DNA of 64,000 nt from Caballeronia megalochromosomata (GCA_001580565.1 LRBF01000057.1:62001-126000), one strand, 5' to 3'; shown: positions 51,273-61,377, numbered from the stretch's first letter. A program made the numbers and translations. Notes: generated from the letters alone by a model not told the origin.

Positions 51273-51417
51273 AAGCCTAAACGATGCCGTAACACGCGGA
51301 CTGGCGCGAAACCCTACGCTGTGTCTCACCGACAAGCGCAAGACCTCGACACACCATCCGACACGTCGAACAAGGCCTCGCGGCTTCGGCATCGAAAACA
51401 ATCAAGGGAGTATCAAG

Positions 51418-52014
51418 ATGGCCAAGCAATATCGCATCCTCACCGCCGCCGCTGCTGCAATCGCGCTGACGTTCGGCACGGCCTACGCGGCCAGCAACGA
51501 CGCGCCCCCCGCGCCGCCCCCCGGCGGCCCGGCCATGATGGGCGGTCATGGCGGCCCTGACGGCCACCGCATGGAAATGCGCATGCAGAAGCAACTGGAC
51601 GAGCTGCACGGCCAGTTGAAGCTGAATGCCGATCAGGAAAAGCTCTGGCAGACCGCGCTCACCACGATGAAGCAAAATCATCAGGCGATGCGCGAAAGCC
51701 ACAAGCAAATGCGCGATCAGTTCAAGTCGATGGAAAACCAGCCGATCCTCGACCTGAACGCGATGCACGCGGCCCACCAGAAGATCGAGGCGCAGAACGC
51801 GCAGTTGCGCGAGCAGACCACGACCGCGTGGCTGAACTTCTACAACGCGCTGAACGATCAGCAGAAGACGACCGTCAGCACGGCGCTCAAGAAGCATTTC
51901 GCGAAGATGCGCGAGCACGAGCACAAGATGCATGAAGGCTGGGGCAAGCACCGCGGCGGCCCGGACGGCGCGCCGGGCGCGGCGGCGGGCGCATCGGCCA
52001 CCGCCAAGCCGTAA
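51418..52014 (+). CDS. Spy/CpxP-like periplasmic chaperone
   Basis: 198 residues. A signal peptide (ILTAAAAAIALTFGTAYA) is followed by a Pro/Gly/His-rich lead (PPPGGPAMMGGHGGPDGHR) and a helical core in two repeats. Each repeat holds an LN-x-x-Q version of the LTxxQ motif: LNADQEKLWQTAL and LNDQQKTTVSTALKKHF. His and Met clusters near both ends suggest metal binding. AGGGAG lies before the ATG. Divergent from the OmpR-type system with CpxR-like boxes between, matching Cpx control of cpxP/spy. Confidence 0.85.
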   Translation: MAKQYRILTAAAAAIALTFGTAYAASNDAPPAPPPGGPAMMGGHGGPDGHRMEMRMQKQLDELHGQLKLNADQEKLWQTALTTMKQNHQAMRESHKQMRDQFKSMENQPILDLNAMHAAHQKIEAQNAQLREQTTTAWLNFYNALNDQQKTTVSTALKKHFAKMREHEHKMHEGWGKHRGGPDGAPGAAAGASATAKP

Positions 52015-52033
52015 GCGGCGGTTGTCACAAAAC

Positions 52034-52068
52034 AAAAGCCGCGGAGCATGGCGCTCCGCGGCTTTTTT
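52034..52068 (+). terminator. Terminator after the Spy-like gene
   Basis: GCCGCGGAGC (52038-52047) pairs with GCTCCGCGGC (52053-52062), extended by A4/T4, and followed by six T residues. Also suits the convergent pirin gene. Confidence 0.85.
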
Positions 52069-52085
52069 CATCGACGGCTCAGGAC

Positions 52086-52784
52086 TTACGCGAGGTCGAA
52101 CAGCAGCACTTCGGCGTTGTCGCCCTTTTCGAGCGTCACGTTCGACACATCCTCGAACCGCGCGGCGTCGCCGGCGCGAAGCGCCTCGCCGTTCACCGTC
52201 ACCGCACCGCGCGCCACGTGCACATACACGCGACGGCCCGCCGGCACCGCGAAGTCCGCGCGCTCGTCGCCGTTGAAGAGACCCGCGAAGATCCGTGCGT
52301 TCGCGCCGATCCTGACCGAGCCGTCCGCGCTGTCGGGCGATGCGATCACGCGCAGCCGGCCGCGCTTTTCCTCGTCCGCAAAGTGCTTTTCCTCGTAGCC
52401 CGGCGCGCCGCCCGGCGCATCCGGAATGATCCAGATCTGCAGAAAGTGCGCGGTGTCCGTCGGCGAGCCGTTGAACTCGCTGTGACGCACGCCGGTGCCG
52501 GCGCTCATGCGCTGCACGTCGCCGGGACGGATCGTCGAGCCGTTGCCCATGCTGTCGCGGTGCGCGAGCGCGCCGTCGAGCACGTAGCTCACGATCTCCA
52601 TGTCGCGATGCCCGTGCGCGCCGAAGCCCTGCCCGCCCGCAACGCGGTCTTCGTTGATCACGCGCAGCGCGCCGAAGTGCATGTGCTTCGGATCGTAGTA
52701 ATCGGCGAAGGAGAAGCTGTGATACGAGTCGAGCCAGCCGTGGTTGGCGTGACCCCGTTCGTTGCTGCGGAGAATCTCGAACAT
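52086..52784 (-). CDS. Pirin family protein
   Basis: 232 residues, bicupin. The metal site is in the first cupin: GFGAHGHRDMEIVSYVLDGALAHRDSMGN with two His, and later GVRHSEFN with another His and Glu. Other marks are WLDSYHSFSFADYYDP and LQIWIIPD. The second cupin (ERADFAVPAGRRVYVHVARGAVTVNGEAL) lacks metal ligands, as is normal. Bacterial pirins of this YhhW type can have quercetin 2,3-dioxygenase activity or act as redox-sensing regulators. Confidence 0.9.
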   Translation of the reverse strand: MFEILRSNERGHANHGWLDSYHSFSFADYYDPKHMHFGALRVINEDRVAGGQGFGAHGHRDMEIVSYVLDGALAHRDSMGNGSTIRPGDVQRMSAGTGVRHSEFNGSPTDTAHFLQIWIIPDAPGGAPGYEEKHFADEEKRGRLRVIASPDSADGSVRIGANARIFAGLFNGDERADFAVPAGRRVYVHVARGAVTVNGEALRAGDAARFEDVSNVTLEKGDNAEVLLFDLA

Positions 52785-53228
52785 GATGTTTGCTCCCGCC
52801 CAAGGCGTTGTTTTGCGATGGAGAGAATGTAAGGGCGGCGCCCCTTCGGAACAACGCGCCCGAAGGCACTACATCGTTCCACCCATGCATGTAATCGGAC
52901 CCTGCCGGCTTCACGCCCGCGCGCGCGCCGGCTTCGGGTAAAATACCGCGCTTTTCGGGGTGGCGACGCCCGGCGATCGCCTGCGATGCACCGGGACGCG
53001 GAGAAATCCGACGGATTGCGAGCCCGCCGCGGCGCATCAATCGCGTGCTGGCAGGGTTAGCAGCAACGGCGGCCTGCAATTTTGACCACATAGAATACGG
53101 ACCGCTGGCCTTCGTTACGGAAGCGCGCCCGAGCAGGGACGCCGGCTGAAGAGACACATGCACGATTCGCATCGCGCGCCGCGCCCGCCGCACTCCATGC
53201 ACGTTAGGCACCTTACCAAGGAATCACC
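52785..53228. other. Gene-free stretch before the amino-acid transporter operon
   Basis: About 440 bases. No binding-protein gene is present although such operons usually begin with one. TAAAATACC near 52941 could be part of a promoter -10. No recognisable riboswitch or hairpin terminator. Confidence 0.4.
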
Positions 53229-53915
53229 ATGTTGCAAGGCTACGGTCCGCTGATCCTCGCGGGCACCTGGCAGACCGTCAAGCTGGCGGTGCTGTCGCTC
53301 GTGTTCGCCTTTGTGATCGGCCTGATCGGCGCGGCGGCGAAGCTGTCGAAAAACCGCCTGGCGTCGGGTGTCGGCACCGTCTACACGACGCTCATTCGCG
53401 GCGTGCCCGATCTCGTGCTGATGCTGCTGCTGTTCTACAGCATCCAGATCTGGCTGAACCTGTTCACCGACGCGATCGGCTGGGATCAGATCGACATCGA
53501 TCCGTTTCTCGCCGGCATTCTGGTCCTCGGCTTCATCTACGGCGCGTACTTCACCGAAACCTTCCGCGGCGCGTTTCTCTCCGTGCCACGCGGCCAGCTC
53601 GAAGCGGGCGCGGCCTATGGGATGACGCCGTGGCAGACGTTCGCCCGCATCATGTTTCCGCAGATGATGCGTTTCGCGCTGCCGGGCATCGGCAATAACT
53701 GGCAGGTGATGGTCAAGGCGACGGCGCTCGTGTCGATCATCGGTCTCGCGGACGTCGTCAAGGCCTCGCAGGACGCGGGCAAGGGCACGCTGCGATTCTT
53801 CTTCTTCACGCTTCTCGCGGGCGCGGTCTACCTCGCGATCACCACGATCTCGAATCTCGTGCTGATCTGGCTGGAGCGGCGCTACTCCATCGGCGTGCGC
53901 AAGGCCGACCTCTAA
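53229..53915 (+). CDS. Polar amino-acid ABC permease (HisQ/ArtQ-like)
   Basis: 228 residues with five membrane helices. The N-terminal GTWQTVKLAVLSLVFAFVIGLIGA and the EAA loop QLEAGAAYGMTPWQTFARIMFPQMMRFALPGIGNNW place it in the HisQ/ArtQ group importing basic amino acids such as His, Lys or Arg. It is first in a three-gene operon, 27 bases before the second permease. GAATCACC before the ATG is a weak ribosome site. Confidence 0.9.
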   Translation: MLQGYGPLILAGTWQTVKLAVLSLVFAFVIGLIGAAAKLSKNRLASGVGTVYTTLIRGVPDLVLMLLLFYSIQIWLNLFTDAIGWDQIDIDPFLAGILVLGFIYGAYFTETFRGAFLSVPRGQLEAGAAYGMTPWQTFARIMFPQMMRFALPGIGNNWQVMVKATALVSIIGLADVVKASQDAGKGTLRFFFFTLLAGAVYLAITTISNLVLIWLERRYSIGVRKADL

Positions 53916-53942
53916 TCGGCATATTCAAGAGCGGCAGGGATC

Positions 53943-54656
53943 ATGATCGAAATCATCCAGGAATACTGGAAGAACTACCTCTTCACCGACGGCTACCGCA
54001 TCACCGGTCTTGCGATCACGATGTGGCTGCTCGTCATTTCCATCGGCCTCGGCTTCTGCCTCTCGGTGCCGCTCGCGGTCGCGCGGGTGTCGAAGAACAA
54101 GCTGCTGTCGCGCTCGGTGTGGCTGTACACGTATGTCTTCCGTGGCACGCCGCTCTACGTTCAGTTGCTGCTCTGCTACACGGGTCTGTACAGCCTGCAG
54201 GTCGTGCGCGATTCCCTGCCGCTCGCCGAGTTCTTCCGCAGCGGCATGAACTGCACGCTGCTCGCGTTCACGCTGAACACCTGCGCGTACACCACGGAAA
54301 TCTTCGCGGGCGCGATCAAGGCGACGCCCTATGGCGAGATCGAAGCCGCGCGGGCGTACGGCATGTCGGGCTTCACGCTGTATCGCCGTGTGATTCTGCC
54401 GTCGGCGCTGAGGCGCGCGCTGCCGTACTACAGCAACGAAGTCATTCTGATGCTGCACGCGACCACCGTCGCGTTCACGGCGACCGTGCCGGACATCCTC
54501 AAGATCGCGCGCGACGTCAATTCGGCGACGTATCAGTCGTTCGAGGCGTTCGGCCTCGCCGCCCTGCTCTATCTCTTCATTTCGTTCGCGCTCGTGTGGC
54601 TGTTCCGCCGCGCCGAGTATCGCTGGCTCGCTTATTTGCGGCCGCAAGGCAAATAA
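53943..54656 (+). CDS. Polar amino-acid ABC permease (HisM/ArtM-like)
   Basis: 237 residues. It has the helix [31 protein letters not shown], then [22 protein letters not shown] and the EAA loop [37 protein letters not shown]. The [10 protein letters not shown] segment is typical of HisM. It is the second half of a heterodimeric permease with the upstream gene and sits 25 bases before the ATPase. Confidence 0.9.
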   Translation: MIEIIQEYWKNYLFTDGYRITGLAITMWLLVISIGLGFCLSVPLAVARVSKNKLLSRSVWLYTYVFRGTPLYVQLLLCYTGLYSLQVVRDSLPLAEFFRSGMNCTLLAFTLNTCAYTTEIFAGAIKATPYGEIEAARAYGMSGFTLYRRVILPSALRRALPYYSNEVILMLHATTVAFTATVPDILKIARDVNSATYQSFEAFGLAALLYLFISFALVWLFRRAEYRWLAYLRPQGK

Positions 54657-54681
54657 GACCCTCGCCGCCCAAGGACCGTTC

Positions 54682-55461
54682 ATGATTTCCCAGCAGCACA
54701 AGCTTTTCGTCGACGATATTCACAAGCAATACGGTAGCAACGAAGTTCTGAAGGGCGTTTCGCTCAAGGCGAAGGCCGGCGATGTGATCAGCATCATCGG
54801 CTCGTCGGGCTCGGGCAAGAGCACGATGCTGCGCTGTATCAATTTTCTGGAGCAGCCGAACCAGGGGCGCATCTTCGTCGACGGCACGGAAGTCCGCACG
54901 CTGAAGGACAAGGCCGGTGCGCTCAAGGCGGCGGACCAGAAGCAACTGCGGCAGGTTCGTTCGAAATTGTCGATGGTCTTCCAGCACTTCAATCTCTGGT
55001 CGCACATGAACGTGCTGGAGAACGTGATCGAGGCGCCCGTGAACGTGCTCGGGCTCTCGAAGAAGGAAGCCGAGGAACGCGCGCGCACCTATCTGGAGAA
55101 GGTCGGGCTCGCGCCGCGCGTGGAGAAGCAGTATCCGTCGCATCTGTCGGGCGGGCAGCAGCAGCGCGTCGCCATCGCGCGTGCGCTCGCGATGCATCCC
55201 GACGTCATGCTCTTCGACGAACCGACTTCCGCGCTCGACCCCGAGCTCGTCGGCGAAGTGCTCAAGGTCATGCAGACGCTCGCCGAGGAAGGCCGCACGA
55301 TGATCGTCGTGACGCACGAGATGGCGTTCGCGCGCAACGTGTCGAACCATGTCGTGTTCCTGCATCAGGGGCGCATCGAGGAAGAAGGCCATCCTGACGC
55401 GGTGTTCGGCAACACGAAGAGCGAGCGCCTCAAACAGTTCCTGTCGGGCAGCCTGAAGTAA
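54682..55461 (+). CDS. Polar amino-acid ABC ATPase (HisP-like)
   Basis: 259 residues. Walker A is [22 protein letters not shown], followed by Q-loop [12 protein letters not shown], signature [17 protein letters not shown], Walker [17 protein letters not shown] and switch VVTHEMAFA. The insert [23 protein letters not shown] before the Q-loop is the HisP-type one. It energises the HisQM-like pair. A Rho-independent hairpin follows 30 bases on. Confidence 0.9.
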   Translation: MISQQHKLFVDDIHKQYGSNEVLKGVSLKAKAGDVISIIGSSGSGKSTMLRCINFLEQPNQGRIFVDGTEVRTLKDKAGALKAADQKQLRQVRSKLSMVFQHFNLWSHMNVLENVIEAPVNVLGLSKKEAEERARTYLEKVGLAPRVEKQYPSHLSGGQQQRVAIARALAMHPDVMLFDEPTSALDPELVGEVLKVMQTLAEEGRTMIVVTHEMAFARNVSNHVVFLHQGRIEEEGHPDAVFGNTKSERLKQFLSGSLK

Positions 55462-55490
55462 CGCTGCGAAAGTAGAACCTTCCACTCCAG

Positions 55491-55518
55491 AAAAGGCGCC
55501 CGCGAGGCGCTTTTTTTG
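55491..55518 (+). terminator. Terminator of the amino-acid transporter operon
   Basis: AAAAG-GCGCC (from 55491) pairs with GGCGC-TTTT across the loop CGCGA, followed by seven T residues. Confidence 0.75.
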
Positions 55519-56008
55519 CATCCGGGCGTTGATGTCTCGACCTCTTTCGCGCCTTTCTGCGACCTAGCGCCATGACGCGTGCGCGTCAATAGGCGACAAA
55601 CCTGACTCTGAAACTTACATGCCGCTAAAGCCCTGATGGAATAAGGCTTTGCGGGATGTTTCCCATCCTGTGGGTAGCGTGTCTACCACATGGCCATTGC
55701 ATTTTTGACACAGACGCGCGCGGAAGAGCAAATATCTTTGGCGGTTATAACGTATTTTGTTAAATTGGTAACCAAAGTACCAAAACGAAGTACGCAAAAA
55801 GTAGTTTTACTTCAAAAGTCCAAAAGAAACTGAGGAACGACACCGATCGACGGGTCGGCGTCAGGTTCGCGCCCACGACGCGCGAATCGCCACTAGCACC
55901 ACAGCCCGCGCGTGTCCTTCCTCTGAAAACAATTTTCGGTTGGGTGCGCTCGCATCGAACCACACAGCAGCACTTGGGTTCTATTTCTTGACAGGGTTGG
56001 AGGAGATG
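55519..56008. other. Upstream region of the first porin gene
   Basis: About 490 bases, unusually AT-rich from 55720 to 55830 compared with the rest of the window. It contains the palindrome at 55799-55812 and a block (GAGGAACGAC followed by a near-match of about 8 bases) that recurs at the same place before the second porin. No gene seen. Confidence 0.5.
55799..55812. promoter_or_regulatory. HexR-like palindrome upstream of porin 1
   Basis: AAGTAG-TT-TTACTT: arms match except at one position. Its core GTAGTTTTACTTC agrees with the HexR-type site before zwf (GTAGTTTAACTAC) at 11 of 13 positions. It sits about 195 bases before the porin start. Confidence 0.5.
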
Positions 56009-57166
56009 ATGAAGAAAGCTTTGCTCGCGTCGGCAGCACTGCTGACGTTCAGCGCGGTCGCGCACGCTCAAAGCAGCGTGACGTTGTACGGCCGCCTGGA
56101 CGCGGGGCTCGAATACATGAACGGCGTGCCGACGGGCTCCGGTCCTAACGGCGCAGCCACCGGCAGCTCACACCGCTTCAAGGCGGAAAGTGGCGACTGG
56201 GGCACGAGCCTGTGGGGCATGAAGGGCGTCGAAGATCTGGGCGGCGGCTACCGTGCCGTGTTCCAGTTGGAAGGCAGCTTCAACACCATGACGGGTCAGG
56301 GCCCGGGCGGCGGCGGTCTCTTCAATCGCTGGGCAACGGTCGGTATCGCGAACAACCAGTTCGGTACCCTGTTGCTGGGTCGCGAACTCTTCATCTCCAA
56401 CGGCGTGTGGGACTTCGATCCGTTCGGTCAGTCGAACTGGTCGTCGGCGTCGCTGGTGCGTGGCCGCAACTGGCCGCAATCGAGCAACAACATTTCGTAT
56501 CAGTCGCCGAAGTTCGCGGGCCTCGACTTCTACGGTCAGTACTCGCTCTCCAACGCGACCAACTGGAACGGTAACGGCACGACCCCGCAAGGCCGTGAAG
56601 CAGGCGCGTATATCACCTACACGACGCCGCTCTTCCAGATCCGCGGTATGTACGATGAAATCCGCAACCCGGCCAACGGCACGCTCGGCGGCGCTTACGA
56701 CCCGATCAACGCGGCCAACTCGGGAACGGTCAACGGCGTCTACTCGTACTCGCGCGAGTACACGGCGATGTTCAACGTGTTCCTCGGCCAGTTCAAGATT
56801 CAGGGCGCTTACCAGGCAATCCGCAGCGCCGGCATGACGGGCCAGTTGCCCGGCCAGCCGACGACGCTCGATCACGAGTGGGGCGGCGTGACGTGGCAAG
56901 CGACGCCGGCGGCCGCGCTTATCGCGGCGGTCTACCACGTGAACGGCAACAACGGCGCGGGTAACGCGACCATCTACACGGCCGGCGGTTCGTACAACCT
57001 GTCCAAGCGCACCCTGCTGGATCTGCAGGTTGCGACGGTGCAGAACAGCAAGGGCGCGAACTACGGCCTGAACGCCAACAACTTCGGTACGGCGGCGGCG
57101 ACCGACAATCCGATCGTCGGCCACAGCCAGACGGGCGTGTACGCAGGTATCCAGCACTCGTTCTAA
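56009..57166 (+). CDS. Outer-membrane porin (general Gram-negative porin), copy 1
   Basis: 385 residues. A signal peptide (MKKALLASAALLTFSAVAHA) is followed by QSSVTLYGRLDAGLEYM, the common start of Burkholderia trimeric porins, then SGDWGTSLWGMKGVEDLGGGYRAVFQLEGSFN, RWATVGIANNQFGTLLLGRE, and the C-terminal outer-membrane sorting end TGVYAGIQHSF with a final Phe. I use the second of two adjacent Met codons because it lies three bases further from the GGAGGAG site. Very similar to the next gene, so a recent duplication. It should let small hydrophilic solutes through the outer membrane. Confidence 0.95.
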   Translation: MKKALLASAALLTFSAVAHAQSSVTLYGRLDAGLEYMNGVPTGSGPNGAATGSSHRFKAESGDWGTSLWGMKGVEDLGGGYRAVFQLEGSFNTMTGQGPGGGGLFNRWATVGIANNQFGTLLLGRELFISNGVWDFDPFGQSNWSSASLVRGRNWPQSSNNISYQSPKFAGLDFYGQYSLSNATNWNGNGTTPQGREAGAYITYTTPLFQIRGMYDEIRNPANGTLGGAYDPINAANSGTVNGVYSYSREYTAMFNVFLGQFKIQGAYQAIRSAGMTGQLPGQPTTLDHEWGGVTWQATPAAALIAAVYHVNGNNGAGNATIYTAGGSYNLSKRTLLDLQVATVQNSKGANYGLNANNFGTAAATDNPIVGHSQTGVYAGIQHSF

Positions 57167-57228
57167 TCGGCGAGTCTGACCAAAGAGTCTTTTTAGAAGG
57201 TTTTCACGCTGCTGCGAGAGGCGCGTAT

Positions 57229-57264
57229 CGGTGCGGTGCCCGAAAGGGTATCGCACCGTTTTTT
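57229..57264 (+). terminator. Terminator after porin 1
   Basis: CGGTGCG (57229-57235) pairs with CGCACCG (57252-57258), with an imperfect inner stem capped by a GAAA tetraloop, followed by six T residues. Confidence 0.8.
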
Positions 57265-57334
57265 ATTGGTGCCGAGGCTGACGCACGACATTTGTCAAAT
57301 CGACAATCAAAACTACAAAACCACGCTTCATAAA

Positions 57335-57348
57335 AAGTAGTTCTACTT
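57335..57348. promoter_or_regulatory. HexR-like palindrome upstream of porin 2
   Basis: AAGTAG-TT-CTACTT is a perfect palindrome, related to the element before porin 1 and at a matching distance (about 170 bases before the start). Flanking AAAAAG and the following GAGGAACGAC block are conserved between the two copies. Confidence 0.5.
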
Positions 57349-57520
57349 CACAATCCTTCGAAAAATCGAGGAACGACGCGGATCGCGGGTTTGTCGCGAT
57401 GCTTCGTCGTGCGCACGTTCGCGCGTGTCTTTCAATCGATGACCGTGTTCGGTTCGATGCGCTCGCATCGCGCCCGACAGTAACGTTGGTTCAATTTTTG
57501 ACAGGGTTTCGGAGGAGATG

Positions 57521-58690
57521 ATGAAGAAGGTTTTGCTCGCGTCAGCAGCACTATTGGCGTTCAGCGCAGCGGCGCATGCTCAGAGCAGCGTGACGCTGTA
57601 CGGCCGCCTGGACGCGGGACTCGAATACATGAGCGGCGTGCCGACAGGTTCTGGCCCGAACGGCGCAGCCACCGGCAGTTCGAATCGTTTCAGGGCGGAG
57701 AGCGGCGACTGGGGCACGAGCCTGTGGGGCATGAAGGGCATCGAGGATCTGGGTGGCGGCAACCGCGCCGTGTTCAAGCTGGAAGGCAGCTTCAACACGA
57801 TGAACGGACAGGGCCCTGCCGGGAACGGCCTGTTCAACCGCTGGGCGACGGTCGGCATCGCGAACGACCAGTTCGGTACGGTACTGCTGGGCCGTGAGCT
57901 CTTCATCTCGAACGGCGTGTGGGACTTCGATCCGTTCGGGCAGTCGAACTGGTCGTCGGCGTCGCTCGTGCGCGGCCGTAACTGGCCGCAATCGAGCAAC
58001 AACGTTTCGTACCAGTCGCCGCAGGTCGCGGGCTTCGACTTCTACGGCCAGTACGCGCTGTCCAACGCGACCAACTGGAACGGCAACGGCTCGACCGCGC
58101 AAGGCCGTGAAGCCGGTGCGCAGATCACGTACACGTCGCCGCTCTTCCAGGTGCGCGGTCTCTACGACGAAATCCGCAATCCGGCGAACGGCTCGCTGGG
58201 CGGCGTCTACAACGCGCTCAACGGTGGCGTGACGGCGCCTGACAACAGCAACGGCAACGGCGCCTACGCGTACTCACGCGAGTACACGGCGATGGTCAAC
58301 GTCTTCCTCGGCCAGTTCAAGCTGCAAGGCGGTTATCAGGCGATCCGCACGTCCGGCATGACGGGCCAGTTGCCCGGCCAGCCGACCGCACTCGATCACG
58401 AATGGGGCGGCGTGACGTGGCAGGCAACGCCGGCGGCAGCGCTGATCGGCGCGGTGTATCACGTCAACGGCAACAACGGCGCGGGCAACGCGACCATCTA
58501 CACCGTCGGCGGCTCGTACAACCTGTCCAGGCGCACGCTGCTCGACCTGCAGGTTGCAACGGTGCAGAACAGCAAGACCGCGAACTACGGCCTGAACGCC
58601 AACAACTACGGCTCGGCTGCTGCGACGGACAACCCGCTGCCCGGCCACAGCCAGACGGGCGTGTACGCGGGTATCCAGCACTCGTTCTGA
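57521..58690 (+). CDS. Outer-membrane porin (general Gram-negative porin), copy 2
   Basis: 389 residues, nearly the same as copy 1 along its whole length. It has the same signal peptide type, QSSVTLYGRLDAGLEYM, RWATVGIANDQFGTVLLGRE, and the same end TGVYAGIQHSF. The main difference is a loop near residue 230-250 where copy 2 has a few extra residues (YNALNGGVTAPDNSNGNGAYAYSREYT). Loop changes at an external position could alter solute or phage recognition. Each copy has its own promoter region and terminator, so they can be regulated separately. Confidence 0.95.
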   Translation: MKKVLLASAALLAFSAAAHAQSSVTLYGRLDAGLEYMSGVPTGSGPNGAATGSSNRFRAESGDWGTSLWGMKGIEDLGGGNRAVFKLEGSFNTMNGQGPAGNGLFNRWATVGIANDQFGTVLLGRELFISNGVWDFDPFGQSNWSSASLVRGRNWPQSSNNVSYQSPQVAGFDFYGQYALSNATNWNGNGSTAQGREAGAQITYTSPLFQVRGLYDEIRNPANGSLGGVYNALNGGVTAPDNSNGNGAYAYSREYTAMVNVFLGQFKLQGGYQAIRTSGMTGQLPGQPTALDHEWGGVTWQATPAAALIGAVYHVNGNNGAGNATIYTVGGSYNLSRRTLLDLQVATVQNSKTANYGLNANNYGSAAATDNPLPGHSQTGVYAGIQHSF

Positions 58691-58721
58691 TCGGCGAGTC
58701 TTTCGCTGCGAAGGCCCATGA

Positions 58722-58755
58722 GAAAGGCCGCCGATGTTCACATCGGCGGCCTTGT
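58722..58755. terminator. Bidirectional terminator after porin 2
   Basis: AAGGCCGCCGATG (58724-58736) pairs exactly with CATCGGCGGCCTT (58741-58753) around TTCA. It separates porin 2 from the convergent glucokinase-regulator gene. Confidence 0.75.
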
Positions 58756-58775
58756 GTATTGCAGCGAGTACGCGC

Positions 58776-60686
58776 CTAGTCCCGCGCCATGCCCGACGCG
58801 CCGTGGCTCAGCCAGTCGAGCACGGCGGCGGCGTCATCGTCGCTCGACTGACGCGCCTTCGCGACCGTCTCGCTGAGCTTCGCGCCCGGCTTCGGCGCAG
58901 CCCGGCGAATCGCCACGCCGACTGCAAGAATGTCGATGATCACGAGGTGCAGGATGCGCGAGATCATCGAGAGCTGCGACTCGCGGATTTCGATGTGATC
59001 CGTCTCCAGCGCCACCGTCGCGCGCTTGGCGAGCGGCGTGTTGCTCGACGTGATCGCGACGACCGTCGCGCCCTGCTGCATCGCCACTTCGAGCACGCGC
59101 AGAAGCTCGGGCGCCCTGCCCGACTTCGACACGGCCACGATCACATCGCCCTTGCCGAGCAGCGCGGCCGACGCCGCCTGCATGTACAAATCACCGTAGG
59201 CGATGGTCGGAATGCCGAAGCGGAAGAACTTGTAGTGAGCGTCCTGCGCGACGATGTTCGAATTCCCGAGCCCATAAAACTCGATGCGCCGCGCGCCGTT
59301 CAGGATATCGATCGCGCGTTCGACGTTCTCGAAGTTCAGATGCTCGCGCAACTGCAAAATCGCGGAGACGGTGTTGTCGAGCACCTTCGCGCCGAAATCG
59401 GTGGCCGTGTCGCCGAGGTGCACCTGGCTGTGGCTCACCGGAATCGTGCCGGTCAGGCCGGTCGCGAGCTTCAGCTTGAAATCCGACAAACCCTGGCAGC
59501 CGAGCGAGCGGCAAAAGCGGATCACGGTGGGCTGACTCACGTCGGCCTTGCGCGCGATGTCGATGATCGGATCGTTGATGATCGAGCGCGGATGATTGAG
59601 CGCGAGATCGGCGACGCGCCGCTCGGCGGGCGTCAATGCATCGCGCATCTGACGAATGCGCTCGAATACCGCCGACGAACCGCTGTTCGCCCGGTTCGAC
59701 AATTGCTCCGACAGAATCGCGGAGACGCCGAGGAACGCCGGATATTCCGCCGTGATGATGTACGTGGGAATGCCCGCCAGGTACTGCTGAAAGCGCCCTT
59801 TCGCCTCGAAACGCTCGCGAAACGGCGACTTGTGGAACAGTTCGCCCAGCTTGAGGACGATGCCGCCGCCGATATAGATACCGCCCAGCGCGCCCAGCGT
59901 CACCGCGATGTTGCCGGAGAACGTGCCGAGGATCGCGCAGAAGCAGTTCACCACTTCGAGCGCGAGCGCTTCGCCCGCCAGGGCGCGGCTCGTGACGTCG
60001 GCGGCGGTGAAGGTGTCGGCGACCGCGACGTTGTCGCGTTCCGCGAGCGCCCGGTAGATGAGTTCGAGCCCCTGCCCCGCGCACACGCGCTCGAACGATA
60101 CATGCGGAAACTTGCGGCGCGCATAGCGCATCACGACGTCTTCGCGTTCGTCAAACGGTGAGAACGTGGCGTGGCCGCCTTCGCTGCCGAGCGCGATCCA
60201 GCGGTCATCCGCCGGAATCAGACCCGAGACGCCCAGGCCCGTGCCCGGGCCGAGCAGGCCGATCACGCTGTTCTGCCGGCGCGAGCCGCCGCCCACCTGC
60301 TCGCGCTGCGTGTCGGTCAGGCCGGGAAGCGCCATGGCGAGCGCGGTGAAGTCGTTCACGACGAGCAGCGTGTCGAAACCGAGCGCGCGGCGCGTCGCCT
60401 CGATCGAAAAGCTCCAGTCGTGATTGGTCATCTTCACGTGATCGCCGTCGACCGGATTGGCGATCGCGATCGCCGCATGGTTGACGCGGCCGACCTTCGT
60501 GTCCTTCAGATACTGCTGCATCACCTCCGCGATGCCGGGGTAATCGGCCCCCGGATACACGCGAATCTGCCCGATCTCGCCGGGCGCGGTCTCCAGCGCG
60601 AAGCGCGCGTTGGTGCCGCCGATGTCGGCCAGAAGCCGCGGTCCGTCGGCGTGCTGAGTCGCTGTCTTATGCACACCAGTAGACAT
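58776..60686 (-). CDS. glk: Glucokinase fused to a HexR/RpiR-type regulator
   Basis: 636 residues. Residues about 15-335 are a group A glucokinase: [14 protein letters not shown] (phosphate 1), [29 protein letters not shown], and [17 protein letters not shown] (substrate site). Residues about 345-615 are an RpiR regulator: HTH ([57 protein letters not shown]) and SIS sugar-phosphate domain ([47 protein letters not shown]). This fusion is a Burkholderia-lineage feature: one chain makes glucose-6-phosphate and senses a sugar phosphate. Its start overlaps the pgl stop by 20 bases. Confidence 0.95.
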   Translation of the reverse strand: MSTGVHKTATQHADGPRLLADIGGTNARFALETAPGEIGQIRVYPGADYPGIAEVMQQYLKDTKVGRVNHAAIAIANPVDGDHVKMTNHDWSFSIEATRRALGFDTLLVVNDFTALAMALPGLTDTQREQVGGGSRRQNSVIGLLGPGTGLGVSGLIPADDRWIALGSEGGHATFSPFDEREDVVMRYARRKFPHVSFERVCAGQGLELIYRALAERDNVAVADTFTAADVTSRALAGEALALEVVNCFCAILGTFSGNIAVTLGALGGIYIGGGIVLKLGELFHKSPFRERFEAKGRFQQYLAGIPTYIITAEYPAFLGVSAILSEQLSNRANSGSSAVFERIRQMRDALTPAERRVADLALNHPRSIINDPIIDIARKADVSQPTVIRFCRSLGCQGLSDFKLKLATGLTGTIPVSHSQVHLGDTATDFGAKVLDNTVSAILQLREHLNFENVERAIDILNGARRIEFYGLGNSNIVAQDAHYKFFRFGIPTIAYGDLYMQAASAALLGKGDVIVAVSKSGRAPELLRVLEVAMQQGATVVAITSSNTPLAKRATVALETDHIEIRESQLSMISRILHLVIIDILAVGVAIRRAAPKPGAKLSETVAKARQSSDDDAAAVLDWLSHGASGMARD

Positions 60687-61377
60687 CGAGCTTCACTCCT
60701 TCAGCATGGGCCAGCGTCGAGATGGCGTTCTTTTGCGGCGCGGCGAGCGCCGCGTTCAGGACATCGAGTTTCTTCTGGCCGGCAATGAACAGATACACCT
60801 GTCCGATCTGCTTGAGCGCCGACATCGACAGGCTCACGCGCGCATGCGGCGCCGCGCCCGGGTGCACGGCGATGAAGCGATCCGGCGTCGAAATCGCGAA
60901 ATCCCATTCGGGCGCGTCGGCGAAGATCGAGGCCGTGTGGCCGTCTTCGCCCATGCCGATAACGGCGACATCGGGCAGGCGGCGGCGCGTATCGGCGTTC
61001 AGCTCGGCGATGTGCGTTTCCAGCGGCTTGGCCGTATCCACCAGCGGCAGGAAATACGCCGCCGCGCCCGCGTTCTGCAGCAGCGTGTCGCGCACGAGCT
61101 GCGCGTTGCTCGCTGCGTCGGACTCGGGCACCCAGCGGTCGTCGACGAGCGTCACGTCGATGTGCGCCCAGTCGAGCGGCTCGCGCGAGAGCGTCTGCAA
61201 GAACGGCTTCGGGCTCGTGCCGCCCGATACCGCGAGCGTGGCGTGAGCGGTTTGTCCCGAGGCATCGGCCGATGCCGCGCCCCTCGCCGCGAGGGACGCC
61301 TTAAGCGCGTCGCTCACGGCTTTCGCCAGCGCGTCCGAGTGGGCGCGCGGATCGTCGAAAGTGCGAAGCTCGATCAC
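60667..61377 (-). CDS. pgl: 6-phosphogluconolactonase
   Basis: 236 residues of the bacterial Pgl (NagB-like) family: [73 protein letters not shown] with the catalytic His, and [17 protein letters not shown]. It hydrolyses 6-phosphogluconolactone made by Zwf. Coupled to glk by overlap and 128 bases after zwf on the same strand. Confidence 0.95.
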   Translation of the reverse strand: MIELRTFDDPRAHSDALAKAVSDALKASLAARGAASADASGQTAHATLAVSGGTSPKPFLQTLSREPLDWAHIDVTLVDDRWVPESDAASNAQLVRDTLLQNAGAAAYFLPLVDTAKPLETHIAELNADTRRRLPDVAVIGMGEDGHTASIFADAPEWDFAISTPDRFIAVHPGAAPHARVSLSMSALKQIGQVYLFIAGQKKLDVLNAALAAPQKNAISTLAHAEGVKLDVYWCA

